Position numbers and translations under genes: made by a program
Source: Actinomadura bangladeshensis
GTDB lineage: Bacteria; Actinomycetota; Actinomycetes; Streptosporangiales; Streptosporangiaceae
Reading direction: 5' to 3'
Assembly: GCF_004348335.1 (NCBI RefSeq)
Contig: NZ_SMJW01000002.1
Location: forward strand, 1-64,000
DNA length: 64,000 bases
The notes under the pieces: model-generated
The model's database searches: none
What the model saw: only the letters and a program-made list of their open reading frames with translations
What the model was told of the DNA's origin: nothing
In this document: piece after piece, positions 27,559 through 34,775 of the stretch
Layout of the letters: each line of letters begins with the position of its first letter
Numbering within the stretch: position 1 is the first letter of the stretch

Positions 27559-27659
27559 TACGCCCGTCACACCGAATCCGTCCAAACGGTGCGTGGGCGA
27601 GGTCGCCAGCGCGAGGGCCCCGCCACCATGACGAAACGATCGATGGGACAGCACGAGCA

Positions 27660-27707
27660 CGTGGCCGCGGGCCCGCACCGCGAAAACGGTGCGGGCCCGC
27701 GGCCACG
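27660..27707. terminator. Perfect 21-bp stem-loop downstream of whiB
   Basis: CGTGGCCGCGGGCCCGCACC plus G (27660-27680) pairs without mismatch with 27687-27707 around the 6-nt loop CGAAAA. It lies 75 bp after the whiB stop and about 100 bp before tnpB, so it is probably the whiB terminator. The length and perfect pairing are unusual. Confidence 0.7.
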
Positions 27708-27781
27708 CTTGTCAATCGGACCGTGCCGGTCCCTGAACCACTGCCGGACGCCTGGACGGGCCGCGGACGGCCCCTCCGAGT

Positions 27782-28105
27782 TCAGCTGGCGACGAGTTCC
27801 TGCTCGTCGGCGTCGGCGTCCACCTCCACCGACCGCTCGTACTCTTCCTTCGCGGTCTCCAGCAGGTCGCGCCACGACCGCACATCCGGCCGCCGCCGCA
27901 GCAGAGCCCGGCGCTCACGCTCGGTCATCCCGCCCCAGACACCGAACTCGATCCGGTTGTCGAGGGCGTCAGCGAGACACTCCGTGCGCACTGGGCAGCC
28001 GCGGCAGATGAGCTTGGCCCGGTTCTGCGCCGCTCCCTGCACGAACAGGGCGTCCGGATCCGCGTTACGGCAGGCGGCGCGGGCGGTCCAATCCGTGATC
28101 CACAT
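27782..28105 (-). CDS. WhiB-family iron-sulfur regulator (WhiB4-like)
   Basis: 107 residues. The four [4Fe-4S] ligands are Cys12, Cys34, Cys37 and Cys43 (AACRN, CRGCPVRTEC), followed by the GVWGG turn (near residue 55) and a basic C-terminal segment. WhiB proteins bind the primary sigma factor and respond to NO and O2. Its place, divergent from the ponA2-like gene and after the ArsA pair, matches whiB4 (Rv3681c), a redox regulator. An acidic tail of about 20 residues follows the basic region. Confidence 0.92.
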   Translation of the reverse strand: MWITDWTARAACRNADPDALFVQGAAQNRAKLICRGCPVRTECLADALDNRIEFGVWGGMTERERRALLRRRPDVRSWRDLLETAKEEYERSVEVDADADEQELVAS

Positions 28106-28442
28106 CTTGGCCCCACTCCCCTAGGGTCTGTGTCGATTTGCGCTCCTTGGCCGGACGGGCGCGGACGTCAGGCCGCCAAACGAAAGCCGTGGGGAAGAAC
28201 TTACGGAAGCGAGACAGGTTTCAACAGTCCCCGTTGGGCCCATTCTCGATATAGCCCACCGGGGCCATACCGCCGGAACGGACTAGTTACCTGTAGTTGA
28301 CGCGCCAGACACGGCGCAGGTTGTCATGATGAGGGCATACCGGGCGAACGGCCTGCCCGCGGCGGTCTGACCGGCCAGATCGCGGGCGCCGCTGGGGGGA
28401 CGTGTCCCTAATGCACCTCTCGTCCCGCGTACCCTAGATCCC
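28106..28442. other. Divergent whiB / ponA2-like promoter region
   Basis: Non-coding, 337 bp, more AT-rich than its flanks. TTGACG at 28297-28302 resembles a -35 box for the rightward gene, but no good -10 hexamer follows at the right distance. Promoters for both genes should lie here. Confidence 0.45.
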
Positions 28443-30743
28443 GTGCGCGTTGTGAATACGGATCGGGGCCAGGCCGCCTCCACGCTGTTCAAGTTGCTCG
28501 GTGCCGGGGCGGTTGCGGGTCTCATCGTCGCCCTCATCGCGCTACCGGCCGTCGGCAGCGCGGGCCTGACCGCTCGCGACGCCGCGAACAACTTCGAGAG
28601 CATGGACAGCCAGCTCAAGACGTCCCCTCCGTCCGAGAAGACGGTGATGTACTCCGCGGACGGCAAGCAGGTCGCCACGTTCTTCGACAAGTACCGCGAG
28701 TCCGTCCGCCTCGACCAGGTCGCGCCCATCATGCGCAAGGCCATGATCGACATCGAGGACTCGCGGTTCTACGAGCACGGCGCACTCGACCTCAAGGGCA
28801 CCATCCGCGCCATGGCGTCCAACGTCGAGTCGGAGCAGACCCAGGGCGGCTCCACGCTCACGCAGCAGTACGTCAAGAACCTGCTGGTCGACAGTGCCCG
28901 GACCGACGAGGAGTACCGCGAGGCGACCGCACCCACCGTCGGACGCAAGCTCCGCGAACTGCGCTACGCACTCGACATCGAGCAGCGCATGACGAAGGAC
29001 CAGATCCTTGAGGGCTACCTCAACATCGCCTACTTCGGCGCAGGCGCGTATGGGGTGCAGGCCGCCGCGAAGCGCTACTTCAGCGTCCCGGCGTCCAAAC
29101 TGACCCTCGGCCAGGCGGCGCTGCTCGCCGGCATCACGCAGAACCCCACCGCTTACGACCCCATCCGCAACCCCAAGGACGCCCGCCACCGGCGTGACAT
29201 CGTCCTGTACCGGATGGCCCAGCTCAACCACATCACCAAGGCGCAGGCCGACGAGGAAGCCGCCAAGCCGATCCAGCTGAACCGCACCGACCCGGTCGGC
29301 GGATGTCAGACCAGCAAGGCGCCGTTCTTCTGCGAGTACGTCAAGTACGACATGCTCAACATCCTGTCGGACGGCAAGTACTGGTCGCTGAAGCCGAAGC
29401 AGCAGCAGAACATCGTCAACGAGCTGAACCGCGGCGGCTACACGATCCGCACCACGCTCGACTTGCAGGACCAGCGCGCCGTCGACAAGACGCTCCGCGG
29501 CACCGTCCCCCCGAACGGCAACCGCGTCGCGGCCCAGGCAATGGTCGAACCCGGCACGGGGAAGATCAAGGCGATCGGCGTGAGCAAGCGGTACGGCCCC
29601 GGCAAGGGCCGGACGACCATCAACCTAGCCGCCGACTACCACCACGGCCGCAACAACGGCGTGTCGGCGGGCTCGACCTTCAAGGTCTTCACCCTCGCCG
29701 CCGCCATCGACCAGGGCATCCCGGTCAGCACCACCATCAACTCCCCGCAGACGGTGACGGTCGGCGGCTTCCAGCCGTGCCGCTACACCGGGACGTGGCA
29801 GAACAAGAAGTACGACAACGAGCTGGTCGGCGGCGGCGCACCCTGGACGGTGTCCAACGCCGGCGACAGCGAGAAGGGCAACTTCAACCTCAAGACCGGC
29901 ACCTGGCACTCGGTCAACACGTTCTACGCCTACCTGGAGAAGCGCGTCGGCGTCTGCAACGCGGTCAAGATGGCCGAGAAGTTCGGGATGAAGCAGGGCA
30001 ACGGCAACCCGCTGCTGCCGATCCCGTCCCAGGTCCTCGGCGTCAACGACGTCGACATGGTGCACCTCGCCGCCGCCTACGCCGGCTTCGCCGCCCGCGG
30101 CAAGTACTGCTCGCCCGTCTCGGTCACCGAGGTCGTCGACCCGCAGGGCAAGAAGCTGAAGCTGCCCAAGCAGGACTGCCACCAGGCCCTCGACCAGGAC
30201 GTCGCCGACAAGGTGAACTCGATCCTGCAGGGCGTCCTCACCAAGGGCACCGCCGCCGGACTCGGCATCGGCCGCCCCGCCGCCGGCAAGACCGGCACGT
30301 GCGAGGAGTTCACCTGCGCCGTGTTCGCCGGCTACACCCCGAACCTCGCCTCCGCCGTCGCCTACTGGGACTTCCGCGGCCCCTGGCAGTACAAGGTCTA
30401 CGGCATCTACGGCGCGACGATCCCCGGCCCGCTCTGGCGCACCTCGATGCAGCGGGCGCTGGCCGGCGAGCCCGCCCCGGGCTTCCAGACCCCGTCCCGC
30501 GACTTCGGCGACACGACCCGCGTCCCGCAGCTGAAGGGCGCGACCGTCGCCGACGCCAAGTCCAAGCTCGCCGCGGCCGACCTGCAGGCCAAGGTCGCGT
30601 CCGGGTCCGTCGACTCCGACCAGCCGCGCGGGACGGTCGTGTCCACGTCACCGGACGCGGGCAGCGAGGTCCCGCCCGGCACCACCGTCATCCTGTACAT
30701 CAGCAACGGCAAGAAGCCCGCGCGAGGCCACGAGGACGACTGA
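28443..30743 (+). CDS. Class A penicillin-binding protein with PASTA domain (PonA2-like)
   Basis: 766 residues from GTG 28443. A short cytoplasmic tail and membrane segment (about 15-40) precede a glycosyltransferase 51 domain (catalytic Glu105 in EDSRFYEHGA; GGSTLTQQYVKNLL), a transpeptidase domain with SxxK Ser411 (SAGSTFKVF), SVN at 490-492 and KTG at 616-618, and one PASTA domain (about 682-762). It polymerises and cross-links peptidoglycan outside the membrane. Gene order next to whiB matches M. tuberculosis ponA2 (Rv3682), which also has a PASTA domain and is needed for stress survival. A terminator hairpin follows. Confidence 0.93.
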   Translation: MRVVNTDRGQAASTLFKLLGAGAVAGLIVALIALPAVGSAGLTARDAANNFESMDSQLKTSPPSEKTVMYSADGKQVATFFDKYRESVRLDQVAPIMRKAMIDIEDSRFYEHGALDLKGTIRAMASNVESEQTQGGSTLTQQYVKNLLVDSARTDEEYREATAPTVGRKLRELRYALDIEQRMTKDQILEGYLNIAYFGAGAYGVQAAAKRYFSVPASKLTLGQAALLAGITQNPTAYDPIRNPKDARHRRDIVLYRMAQLNHITKAQADEEAAKPIQLNRTDPVGGCQTSKAPFFCEYVKYDMLNILSDGKYWSLKPKQQQNIVNELNRGGYTIRTTLDLQDQRAVDKTLRGTVPPNGNRVAAQAMVEPGTGKIKAIGVSKRYGPGKGRTTINLAADYHHGRNNGVSAGSTFKVFTLAAAIDQGIPVSTTINSPQTVTVGGFQPCRYTGTWQNKKYDNELVGGGAPWTVSNAGDSEKGNFNLKTGTWHSVNTFYAYLEKRVGVCNAVKMAEKFGMKQGNGNPLLPIPSQVLGVNDVDMVHLAAAYAGFAARGKYCSPVSVTEVVDPQGKKLKLPKQDCHQALDQDVADKVNSILQGVLTKGTAAGLGIGRPAAGKTGTCEEFTCAVFAGYTPNLASAVAYWDFRGPWQYKVYGIYGATIPGPLWRTSMQRALAGEPAPGFQTPSRDFGDTTRVPQLKGATVADAKSKLAAADLQAKVASGSVDSDQPRGTVVSTSPDAGSEVPPGTTVILYISNGKKPARGHEDD

Positions 30744-30749
30744 CCTGAA

Positions 30750-30773
30750 GGGCCCGGCGCTCCCGCCGGGCCC
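30750..30773. terminator. Hairpin between convergent genes
   Basis: GGGCCCGGC (30750-30758) pairs with GCCGGGCCC (30765-30773) around a 6-nt loop, in the 34 bp between the PBP stop and the yqeY stop. Probably bidirectional. Confidence 0.72.
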
Positions 30774-30777
30774 TCCG

Positions 30778-31230
30778 TCATTCCGCGAGCTGCCGCTTGA
30801 CCTCGGCGGCGACCCGTCCGCCCTCGGCACGCCCGGCGACCTTCGGGTTCACGGCCTTCATGACCTGCCCCATCGCCCGCGGCCCCGACGCCCCCGTCTC
30901 CGCGATGGCGTCCGCCACGAGTGCCGTCAGATCCTCGTCGCCCAGCTGAGCGGGCAGGTACTCCTCCAGCACCGCGCCCTCGTCCCGCTCCGCCTGCGCC
31001 TGCTCCTCGCGCCCCGCGTCACCGAACGCCGTCGCCGCCTCCCGCCGCTTCTTCGCCTCCCGCGTGAGCACCTTCACGACGTCGTCGTCCGACAGCTGCC
31101 GCGACTGCTTGCCCGCGACCTCCTCGTTCTTCACCGCGGTGAGCGCCATCCTCAACGTCCGCGTGCGCACCTCGTCGCGCGCCTTCATCGCGGACGACAG
31201 ATCGGTCTCCAGCTTCTCCTTCAGGGTCAT
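30778..31230 (-). CDS. GatB/YqeY domain protein
   Basis: 150 residues from ATG 31230 (the frame is open well upstream). MTLKEKLETDLSSAMKARDE, LRMALTAVKNEEV and GASGPRAMGQVMKAVNPKVAGR are the two helical parts of the YqeY family, related to the tail domain of the GatB amidotransferase subunit. Free-standing YqeY may act on tRNA, but its role is unproven. It is divergent from the phosphoesterase gene with 93 bp between starts. Confidence 0.9.
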   Translation of the reverse strand: MTLKEKLETDLSSAMKARDEVRTRTLRMALTAVKNEEVAGKQSRQLSDDDVVKVLTREAKKRREAATAFGDAGREEQAQAERDEGAVLEEYLPAQLGDEDLTALVADAIAETGASGPRAMGQVMKAVNPKVAGRAEGGRVAAEVKRQLAE

Positions 31231-31323
31231 GCCAACATCATGCCCGTCCCGTACCTTCTGCCTCATCAGGATTACCGCGCGGTGCCCATCTCTGAAAGCA
31301 TGGGGTCCTGAGAAGGGAGAGTC

Positions 31324-32220
31324 GTGCGAAAGAGATACGCCGTGCCGCTGAGCCTCCTGGGCACGGGGGCGGCGACCTTCGGGTACGCCTCGGTGATCGA
31401 GCGGAACTGGTTCCGCCTCCGCCGCGTCGACGTGCCGGTGCTGCCGCCCGGCCGTCCCTCGGTGAAGATCCTGCACATCTCCGACGCGCACCTCACGCCC
31501 GGCAGGACGCGCCTCATCCACTGGGTCCGCGCCTTGGACGCCCTGGAACCCGACCTCGTCGTCAACACCGGCGACACCCTCGCCCACCGCGACGCCATCG
31601 GCCCCTTCCTCGAAGCCCTCGGCCCCCTCCTGGACCGCCCCGGCGTCTTCGTCTACGGCTCCAACGACCTGTTCTCCCCGCTCTTCAAGAACCCCCTGCG
31701 CTACATCTGGCGGACGAGCAAGTCCGACTACGAGCGCGGCCGCCGCGACCCCGACCTCCCGTACCGCGAGCTCGGCTCGTCCCTCCAGGCCGCCGGCTGG
31801 CTCGACCTGAACAACCGCATCGGCCGCCTCAAGGTCGGCGAACTGGACGTCGAGTTCGGCGGCATCGACGACTCCCACATCGACCGCGCCCGCTACGACA
31901 AGATCGCCGGCCCCGTCGACCCCCAGGCCGACGTCCACATCGGCGTCATGCACAGCCCCGAACCGCACAACCTCGACCGCTTCACCGCCGACGGCTACGA
32001 CCTCCTCCTCGCCGGCCACACCCACGGCGGCCAGGTCTGCGCCCCCTTCTACGGCGCCCTGGCGACCAACTGCGGCATAGACCGTCCCCGCGTGAAGGGC
32101 CTCCACAAGCACCGCGGCTCCTGGCTCCACGTCTCCGCGGGCCTGGGCACGTCCCCGAAGGCCCCCATCCGCTTCTGCTGCCCCCCAGAGGCAACCCTCC
32201 TGACCCTCGTCCCCCGGTGA
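31324..32220 (+). CDS. Metallophosphoesterase
   Basis: 298 residues from a GTG after AGAAGGGAGAGTC. An N-terminal hydrophobic segment (about 8-25) suggests membrane anchoring, then the calcineurin-like motifs ISDAHL, VVNTGDTL, YGSND, MHSPEP and GHTHGGQ. The GNHD motif is replaced by GSND, as in this actinobacterial subfamily. Corresponds to Rv3683 by position. Related YkuE-type enzymes act on phosphodiesters such as UDP-diacylglucosamine; the substrate here is unknown. Its stop overlaps the next start by 4 bp. Confidence 0.88.
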   Translation: MRKRYAVPLSLLGTGAATFGYASVIERNWFRLRRVDVPVLPPGRPSVKILHISDAHLTPGRTRLIHWVRALDALEPDLVVNTGDTLAHRDAIGPFLEALGPLLDRPGVFVYGSNDLFSPLFKNPLRYIWRTSKSDYERGRRDPDLPYRELGSSLQAAGWLDLNNRIGRLKVGELDVEFGGIDDSHIDRARYDKIAGPVDPQADVHIGVMHSPEPHNLDRFTADGYDLLLAGHTHGGQVCAPFYGALATNCGIDRPRVKGLHKHRGSWLHVSAGLGTSPKAPIRFCCPPEATLLTLVPR

Positions 32221-32804
32221 ACTGGCAGACCACCACCGTCATCTCAACCCTCTACGACAGGGCAGTCCAGAGCCGCACGCTCGCCCCCATAGGCGCCCGC
32301 GCCCTCTGGAACTACGACATATCCAACCTCCGCCGGGCCATAGCCGCCCAAGACCCAAACGCGCTAACCCTGGACATCCCCTGCGGCGGCGGCCTGGCAG
32401 TAGACGACAACCCCCACCACGTAGCCGCCGACATCTCCCACCCCATGCTCACCCGAGCCCGCCGCAGAACAAGCACCCTCCTCCAAACCGACATCTACGC
32501 ACTCCCCTTCGCCCCCGCCACCTTCGAAGCCTGCGTCACCTACAACGGCCTCCACTGCCTAGCCGACCCACCCGCCGCCCTACGCGAACTAGCCCGCGTC
32601 CTACGCCCGGGCGGCACCCTGACCGGCACAACAATCACCACGGGCACGAACCGAGACCCGTTGATCAAGCTCCTCCAACGCCTGCGCATCTTCGGCAACC
32701 CAGGCACGACGACCGACCTCCGAACCTGGCTGACATCCGCCGGCCTGACCGACATAGCCCTGACCCCCTCAGGCGCAGTGACCGGCTTCACAGCCCGTAA
32801 ATAG
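32217..32804 (+). CDS. Class I SAM-dependent methyltransferase
   Basis: 195 residues from a GTG overlapping the phosphoesterase stop (GTGA). The SAM-binding loop is TLDIPCGGGLAV, with ADISHPML and FEACVTYNGLHCL in the positions of motifs II and IV of ubiE/menG-type small-molecule methyltransferases. The substrate is unknown. Codon choice shows more A-ending triplets (ATA, CTA, CAA) than neighbouring genes. It is the last protein gene before tRNA-Pro. Confidence 0.82.
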   Translation: MNWQTTTVISTLYDRAVQSRTLAPIGARALWNYDISNLRRAIAAQDPNALTLDIPCGGGLAVDDNPHHVAADISHPMLTRARRRTSTLLQTDIYALPFAPATFEACVTYNGLHCLADPPAALRELARVLRPGGTLTGTTITTGTNRDPLIKLLQRLRIFGNPGTTTDLRTWLTSAGLTDIALTPSGAVTGFTARK

Positions 32805-32880
32805 GGACGCAGCACCCCTCACCATCCGCTAGAGTGGTCAAGGCGCCGGGAGCACGTACGACCTCCCGGGCAGCCACCAC

Positions 32881-32954
32881 CGGGGTGTAGCGCAGCTTGG
32901 CAGCGCGCTTCGTTCGGGACGAAGAGGTCGTGGGTTCAAATCCCGCCACCCCGA
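32881..32954 (+). tRNA. tRNA-Pro (CGG)
   Basis: 74 nt fold as a cloverleaf: acceptor CGGGGTG (32881-32887) with CACCCCG (32947-32953), anticodon arm CTTCG-TTCGGGA-CGAAG giving anticodon CGG, and T arm with GGTTCAAATC. CCA is not encoded. M. tuberculosis also has a tRNA-Pro (proY) after Rv3683. Such tRNA genes are frequent integration sites for actinobacterial elements; the accessory region starts just downstream. Confidence 0.95.
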
Positions 32955-32971
32955 CAGAAAACGCCAGGTCA

Positions 32972-33013
32972 GAGGCCGGATCTCCATCCAGGAGACCGGC
33001 CTCAAGATCTTTT
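32972..33013 (+). terminator. Rho-independent terminator of tRNA-Pro
   Basis: GAGGCCGG (32972-32979) pairs with CCGGCCTC (32996-33003) and inner TCTCC with GGAGA, with one bulged A, followed by AAGATCTTTT. This T-tailed structure is unusual among the other terminators in the window. Confidence 0.75.
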
Positions 33014-33308
33014 GACCCCCATCTGACCCCGCCCCCGACCGTGACCCTGCAGCATCCAGGGTCACGCACCATCACCTATTGGTCACACCTCAGCTCCCTC
33101 CGGGTCCGTCTGAACCTCGGCTCCAAGCTTCCCCAGCGCTCGATCGCCACAGTCGCACGCAGTGCTGCTGACCTCACCCTGCCCCACAAGGCCGTACTTC
33201 GACACCGCGATGGGAGCGCACGAGGCACGTACTGAGCGACTTTTGCAATTGAGCGTTCGAATCGCTAGGACGCGACTGGTGACCGCAGGAGCCCGCCCTG
33301 GCACTGTG
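33014..33308. other. Junction between tRNA-Pro and accessory genes
   Basis: No convincing gene. A 10-bp inverted repeat (33040-33049 with 33057-33066, GTGACCCTG core) lies here. I find no second copy of the tRNA 3' end in this stretch. Confidence 0.4.
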
Positions 33309-33581
33309 TCAGTGCGTCCGCATCATCTCTTCACGTACTTCCTGCGCGAAGCGCGTAGTTAGCAAGCGGCCAACGTTCGAGGGATGCCACCGCGGCTTCC
33401 CCGTGGGTGTCTGCACCGACTCGGCGTTAAGCCTTGCTGCGATGGCCCGGATAGTGAGCCCATCCTGGCGTAGCGTGAGCACGTAGACCATCAACTCACG
33501 TGTACAGCACGGCGGGCGGCCACGGGGACGACGCACATCCCCACCACGGCCCTGACTAGGTTGATTGCTCGTCTCGGTCAT
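33309..33581 (-). CDS. Small recombinase-like HTH protein
   Basis: 90 residues. The core RRPRGRPPCCTRELMVYVLT, LTIRAIAARLNAESV and TPTGKPRWHPSNVGRLL resembles the DNA-binding region that follows the catalytic domain in large serine recombinases and short actinobacterial HTH proteins with this pattern. There is no catalytic domain, so it is either a regulatory protein or a recombinase fragment. The start overlaps the stop of the upstream small membrane protein by 4 bp. Confidence 0.65.
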   Translation of the reverse strand: MTETSNQPSQGRGGDVRRPRGRPPCCTRELMVYVLTLRQDGLTIRAIAARLNAESVQTPTGKPRWHPSNVGRLLTTRFAQEVREEMMRTH

Positions 33582-33787
33582 CGTGACCGCCGATTACGCC
33601 GAAACAGGTCCAGCAGGTCACGGAACACCTGATATCGGAGTTTCGCGTTGTCAGGCCCGGCGCGCAGCACAGCCACCAGAGCCAACCCGAGATAGATGAC
33701 GAGCACGGCGACAACTACCGCCGCGAACATCGCAGCCCAACCAGTCGCAGGTCCGAAGCCCGCGATGGCGCGGAGAAAAATCACCAT
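33578..33787 (-). CDS. Small membrane protein
   Basis: 69 residues. One long hydrophobic segment (about residues 15-42) is followed by a basic tail (FRDLLDLFRRNRRSR), so the C-terminus should be cytoplasmic. The stop overlaps the next gene by 4 bp, indicating coupling. Not recognised; the pairing of a membrane peptide and a small HTH protein near a tRNA is typical of element borders. Confidence 0.6.
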   Translation of the reverse strand: MVIFLRAIAGFGPATGWAAMFAAVVVAVLVIYLGLALVAVLRAGPDNAKLRYQVFRDLLDLFRRNRRSR

Positions 33788-33824
33788 GGAAGACGCTCCC
33801 TCGCTCGTGGCGGGGGGCGCCGTC

Positions 33825-34598
33825 CTAGCAGGTTACTGGCGCGCTCCCCGCCAATGGCTGATACCAGCAGAAAGAGAGACGAGCATCGGAAGGCTCAACA
33901 CGGCGCCCGTACCTCCGACAAGCAGCAAGCAGCAATAGAAACCAAGGCACGGCGGACGACTGACGAGTGGGAAGAACAAGTTGGCGGACAGCCCGCAAAC
34001 ATGCGACGAGCAGCACCGCCCTTAGGAGATCTTCCAGTTCGCGCAGACGGGCACTTAGTTGGGCAAGCGATATGCGCCATGTCACCGAAGGCGGCGACAT
34101 TCCTGCTTCTGCAGGAAAATGCAAGATGGGCCCCAGCGTTGGACGGCAGGCCAAAATCTTCTGGCCGCGTCTCAGAGCGACACTGGCTTGCACAATTGCT
34201 GAACCGCTCCCCGTCCACGTTCCGGGTGCTGCGTTTACGTTTTCGACATATAGTTGCGGCGTACGCGCCGAGCCGTGAATGTTGACGAGTGGCCTGACGT
34301 TCCACCTTGCAAGGTCGACACGTCTCTGACACTGAACCGATTCGGGAAAGTTTTCGAGCAGCAACTGCAGGAACGCGTCGGTCTTGCCCGCCCTCACGCC
34401 AAACTGAAGGCGTGAACTGCGGCTTTCGTCCCAGAGGCCAATGAAAGCATCCAAGTGGGTGGTTTCGACACGGGAGCGCACTTCGCGGATTGCTCTCGGT
34501 GCCCCCCGCAGACCCCGTGCCGAAGGAGCAGACAGCGCAGAGTGCATGAGTATCCCGAGCTCGTACAAGGAGGCAGACTGATCCGATGAACTGGTCAC
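33825..34598 (-). CDS. Unknown protein, atypical composition
   Basis: 257 residues from GTG 34598, preceded by a near-perfect AAAGGAGG with 5-nt spacing; the frame also allows a GTG at 34604. No recognised domain. The N-terminal half is soluble-like; the middle has ARLRELEDLLRAVLLVAC and a hydrophobic stretch WFLLLLAACRR near residue 220. Third positions are much less GC-biased than in core genes, so it was probably acquired. It lies 178 bp beyond the end of the BREX operon on the same strand and could be an accessory, but nothing shows this. Confidence 0.5.
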   Translation of the reverse strand: MTSSSDQSASLYELGILMHSALSAPSARGLRGAPRAIREVRSRVETTHLDAFIGLWDESRSSRLQFGVRAGKTDAFLQLLLENFPESVQCQRRVDLARWNVRPLVNIHGSARTPQLYVENVNAAPGTWTGSGSAIVQASVALRRGQKILACRPTLGPILHFPAEAGMSPPSVTWRISLAQLSARLRELEDLLRAVLLVACLRAVRQLVLPTRQSSAVPWFLLLLAACRRYGRRVEPSDARLSFCWYQPLAGSAPVTC

Positions 34599-34775
34599 TG
34601 CCACCTCCTTTGGCCGCTCAGATCCTCAGGTCGCGACCATACCAGGCGCAGCCTGATGTCCTCGTAATTCAGGCCGACGCACAGGTACGAGTGGTCCCCC
34701 GTGAGCCGTCCCATCGTTATGTTGGGCTCATCTCAGGACGACGGCCGTGGTCTGGCTTGTGACGGCGAGATCTAG

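Larger units (their letters stand above)
26268..27560 (-). mobile_element. Orphan TnpB-containing element (IS605/IS607-like)
   Basis: Approximate limits: the tnpB frame plus its 3' structured region, ending at about 26270 after CCTCAGGGCTGAGTAGTTGAC. No TnpA (Y1 or serine transposase) is present, so mobility would need help in trans. The left end is not resolved; it lies somewhere between 27558 and the hairpin at 27660. Confidence 0.55.

Noticed and set aside
32838-33065. Frame containing GWRDLNPRPLRPERSALP on the minus strand over tRNA-Pro
   Set aside because: This is the well-known antisense reading of a tRNA-Pro gene; it has no independent coding support and is not an integrase end.
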